From Undibacterium_A arcticum (GTDB lineage Bacteria > Pseudomonadota > Gammaproteobacteria > Burkholderiales > Burkholderiaceae_D), in NCBI RefSeq assembly GCF_042660705.1, contig NZ_JBHSUQ010000001.1: 64,000 nucleotides of DNA, one strand, 5' to 3'. The position numbers and the translations under genes are program-made. Positions 61,412-64,000 of the stretch are shown in pieces. Each line of letters opens with the position of its first letter. Position 1 is the first letter of the stretch. A model generated the notes under the pieces. That model saw only the letters and a program-made list of their open reading frames with translations, was not told where the DNA came from and did not search any database.

Positions 61412-64000
61412 TCAAACTCCATCTGTGCGCGCAATGCTTGCTGCGGCTGGCAATGCTGTCGGACCAGCCGCGGCGTGGCCGGCAGGTTCTACAGGACGCT
61501 TCTTGTTACTCCACCTGGTGGCGAGTGTGCGCAACAGCACATAGAAAATCGGGGTCAGGAACAGGCCGAAAGCGGTCACTCCGATCATCCCCGAGAACAC
61601 GGCCACACCCATCGCATGACGCATCTCGGCGCCGGCACCACTGGAAATAATCAGCGGCACCACCCCTGCGATGAAGGCGATCGAGGTCATCAGGATCGGA
61701 CGCAGCCGCAGCCGGGCAGCTTCGATTGCGGCTTCGACGATGCCACGTCCCTGATGTTCCAGTTCCCGTGCAAACTCGACAATCAGGATCGCGTTCTTGC
61801 ACGCCAGGCCGACCAATACCACCAGACTGATTTGGGTAAAGATATTGTTATCGCCACCGGTCAGCCAGACGCCGGTAATCGCCGACAAGATGCCCATCGG
61901 TACGATCAGCAGTACCGCCAGCGGCAGTGCCAGACTTTCGTATTGCGCCGCCAGCACGAAGAACACCAACAGCATGGATAGCGGCAAGATGAAGAACAGG
62001 GTGTCGCCGGCGATCTTGTCCTGATAGGTAATTTCAGTCCATTCGTAGCCGATGCCACGCGGCAGGGTTGCAGCAGCAATCCGTTCTACCGCTGCTTGCG
62101 CTTGGCCTGAGCTGTAGCCCGGCGCCGGCCCGCCGTTGACGTCGGCCGAACGGTAGGCGTTGTAGCGCATGGCCTGATCCGGACCGTAACTCTGCGAAAT
62201 CTTAAGCAGTGTGGACAGCGGGACCATTTCACCTTTATCGTTGCGCGCCTTGAGCAAACCGATATCTTCGGCATGGGCACGGAACGGCGCATCGGCCTGG
62301 ACCCGGACCTGGAAGGTACGACCGAACTTGTTGAAGTCGTTGACGTACAGCGAGCCCAGATAGATTTGCAAGGTGTCGAACACGGCAGGGATCGAGACGC
62401 CCAGTTGTTGTGCGCGGATACGGTCGACGTCTGCATACAATTGCGGCACGTTGATCTGGAAGCTGGAAAACATGCCGGCCAGTTCCGGTGCTTGCCGGGC
62501 CTTGGCCATGAAGGCCTGCAGTGCGTCATTGAGTGCCTCGTTGCCTAATGCGCCACGGTCCTGGAGCTGCAGCTTGAAGCCGCCGATGGTGCCCAGCCCT
62601 TGGACCGGCGGCGGTGGGAACATCGCAATGAAGGCACCCTGAATGCCGGAAAATTTTTGATTCAGTTGCTGCGCAATGGCGGCACCGCTGAGGTCCTTGC
62701 CCTTGCGTTCGTCGAAGGGTTTCAGCGTGGTGAACACGATGCCGGAGTTCGGGCTGTTGACGAAGCCGTTGATCGACAGGCCGGGGAAGGCGACGGCCGA
62801 CTCGACACCTGGCTGTTTCAACGCGATCTCGGACATCTGACGGATCACGTCTTCCGTGCGATCCAGCGATGCCGCATCCGGCAGTTGCGCGAAGCCGACC
62901 AGGTATTGCTTGTCTTGCCCTGGAATGAAGCCGGTCGGCACGGTATGAAACAGCAGCATGGTGGCGCCGATCAGTACCCCATACACAGCGAGCGCAGCGG
63001 TCTTACGTTTGAGCACCGATGTCACCCCAGTGCCGTAGGATTCCGAACTGCGATGGAAGACGCGGTTGAAGCGCACAAAGAACCAGCCGAACAAACGGTC
63101 GATCAAGCGCTGAAAGCCGTCCTTCTCGGCGCCGTGGCTCTTCAACAGCAACGCCGCCAGCGCCGGCGATAAAGTCAACGAGTTGAAGGCGGAAATGACG
63201 GTTGAAATCGCGATCGTCAGGGCAAACTGTTTAAAGAATTGCCCGGTCAGGCCGCTGACGAAGGCCAGTGGCACGAATACCGCACACAGTGTCAGCGCAA
63301 TCGCAACGATCGGACCCGAGACTTCGCGCATGGCCTTATAGGTAGCGTCTTTGGCGGAGAGACCGTGTTCGATGTTGCGTTCGACATTTCCACCACCACG
63401 ATCGCATCATCGACCACGATTCCGATCGCCAGTACCAGACCGAACAGGCTGAGCGCATTGATCGAAAAGCCCAGCCCCATCATGACGGCAAAGGTGCCGA
63501 TGACGGAAACCGGTACCGCCAGCAGCGGGATGATCGAGGCGCGCCAGGTTTGCAGGAAAATGATGACGACGATGACGACCAGCAGAATGGCTTCCAGCAG
63601 GGTGTGGATCACCGCCTCGATCGAGGCGCGCACGAACTGCGTCGGGTCGTAGACGATCTTGTAGTCGACGCCTTCCGGCATGTCCTTTTTCAGCTCGGCC
63701 ATGGTGCGATGCACGTTGTCGGAGATTTCCAGTGCATTCGAACCGGGGGCCTGGAAAATCGGAATCGCGACCGCCTGCTTGTTGTCAAGCAACGAGCGCA
63801 GCGAATATTCGCTGGCGCCGAGTTCGATCCGCGCGACATCCTTCAGATAGGTCACGACACCGTCGGACGAGGTGCGAATGACAATGTTGCCGAACTCTTC
63901 TTCGGATACCAGGCGCCCGCGTGCATTGACCGATATTTGATACTCCACGCCAGGCACCGATGGCGATGCGCCGATCACGCCGGCGGCGACGTTGACGTTT
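61412..64000 (-). CDS. RND (HAE1) multidrug efflux permease, 3' part, one frame break
   Basis: The AcrB/MexB-like pump expels hydrophobic compounds with protons. The fragment covers about 860 residues and runs off the right edge, lacking the N-terminus. Transmembrane helix 4 reads SINALSLFGLVLAIGIVVDD, with the conserved Asp pair in VVDDAIVVVE. After the break, MREVSGPIVAIALTLCAVFV and PLAFVSGLTGQFFKQFALTI follow, and later GGDNNIFTQISLVVLVGLAC with KNAILIVEFARELEHQGRGI and RLRPILMTSIAFIAGVVPLI. The break at AAA 63387-63389 (four A needed) would give VVENVERNIEHGLS. The adaptor gene should lie to the right, outside the window. Confidence 0.95.

Noticed and set aside
1..64000. CRISPR arrays, tRNA or rRNA genes, prophage or integrative elements
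   Set aside because: I found no regularly spaced 25-40 bp repeats with unique spacers, no cloverleaf or rRNA sequence, and no integrase, transposase or phage structural genes.

Overview
The window is chromosomal DNA of a GC-rich betaproteobacterium, order Burkholderiales, most likely family Oxalobacteraceae (the Herminiimonas, Collimonas, Janthinobacterium group). This rests on protein sequences and on gene orders typical of that order: fkpB-ispH beside radC-rpmB-rpmG, exbB-exbD-lpxK-trm112-kdsB-adk, and xseA near sodB. The genus is an inference, since no rRNA is present. I see no rRNA, tRNA, CRISPR array, complete insertion sequence or prophage.

Layout. 0-4 kb: start of a branched-chain amino acid ABC permease, ispH, fkpB, a frame-broken radC and the ribosomal protein pair rpmB-rpmG. 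4-10 kb: periplasmic alpha-carbonic anhydrase, a porin and a gluconate module (MFS permease, gluconokinase, LacI-type regulator with a palindromic operator). 10-20 kb: acyl desaturase, MscS channel, PLD-like nuclease, rsmB, purN, a secreted RNase with its barstar inhibitor, a patatin lipase and a gamma-glutamyltranspeptidase. 20-30 kb: small unknown genes, an SDR dehydrogenase, a proton pyrophosphatase with an OmpA-like tail, and the adk-kdsB-trm112-lpxK-exbD-exbB envelope cluster. 30-31 kb: four diverged repeats containing DnaA-box-like sequences. 31-38 kb: xseA and sodB, separated by an Asp-box (sialidase-like) secreted protein, argO/argP and psd. 38-50 kb: an EamA exporter with a LysR regulator, an alpha-ketoglutarate permease with a two-component system resembling MifSR/DctBD, a PEBP protein and an L-lactate permease. 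50-55.5 kb: a 225-bp direct duplication brackets a giant protein joining an APC amino-acid permease to HAMP-like, PAS, GGDEF and EAL domains. 55-59 kb: an MFS transporter and a three-gene MCE/Mla-type set without its ATPase. 60-64 kb: an RND efflux pump with its outer membrane channel.

The most striking item is the permease-GGDEF-EAL fusion at 51.05-54.67 kb. It looks like a transporter turned sensor that could link an amino acid or amine to cyclic-di-GMP.

A caution affects the whole annotation. About fifteen frame breaks occur in 64 kb, nearly all in short homopolymers, and one lies in adk, an essential gene. Most are therefore probably read or assembly errors, and broken genes are described as they would read if repaired. 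The region is also rich in small palindromes and MITE-like repeats, described individually.
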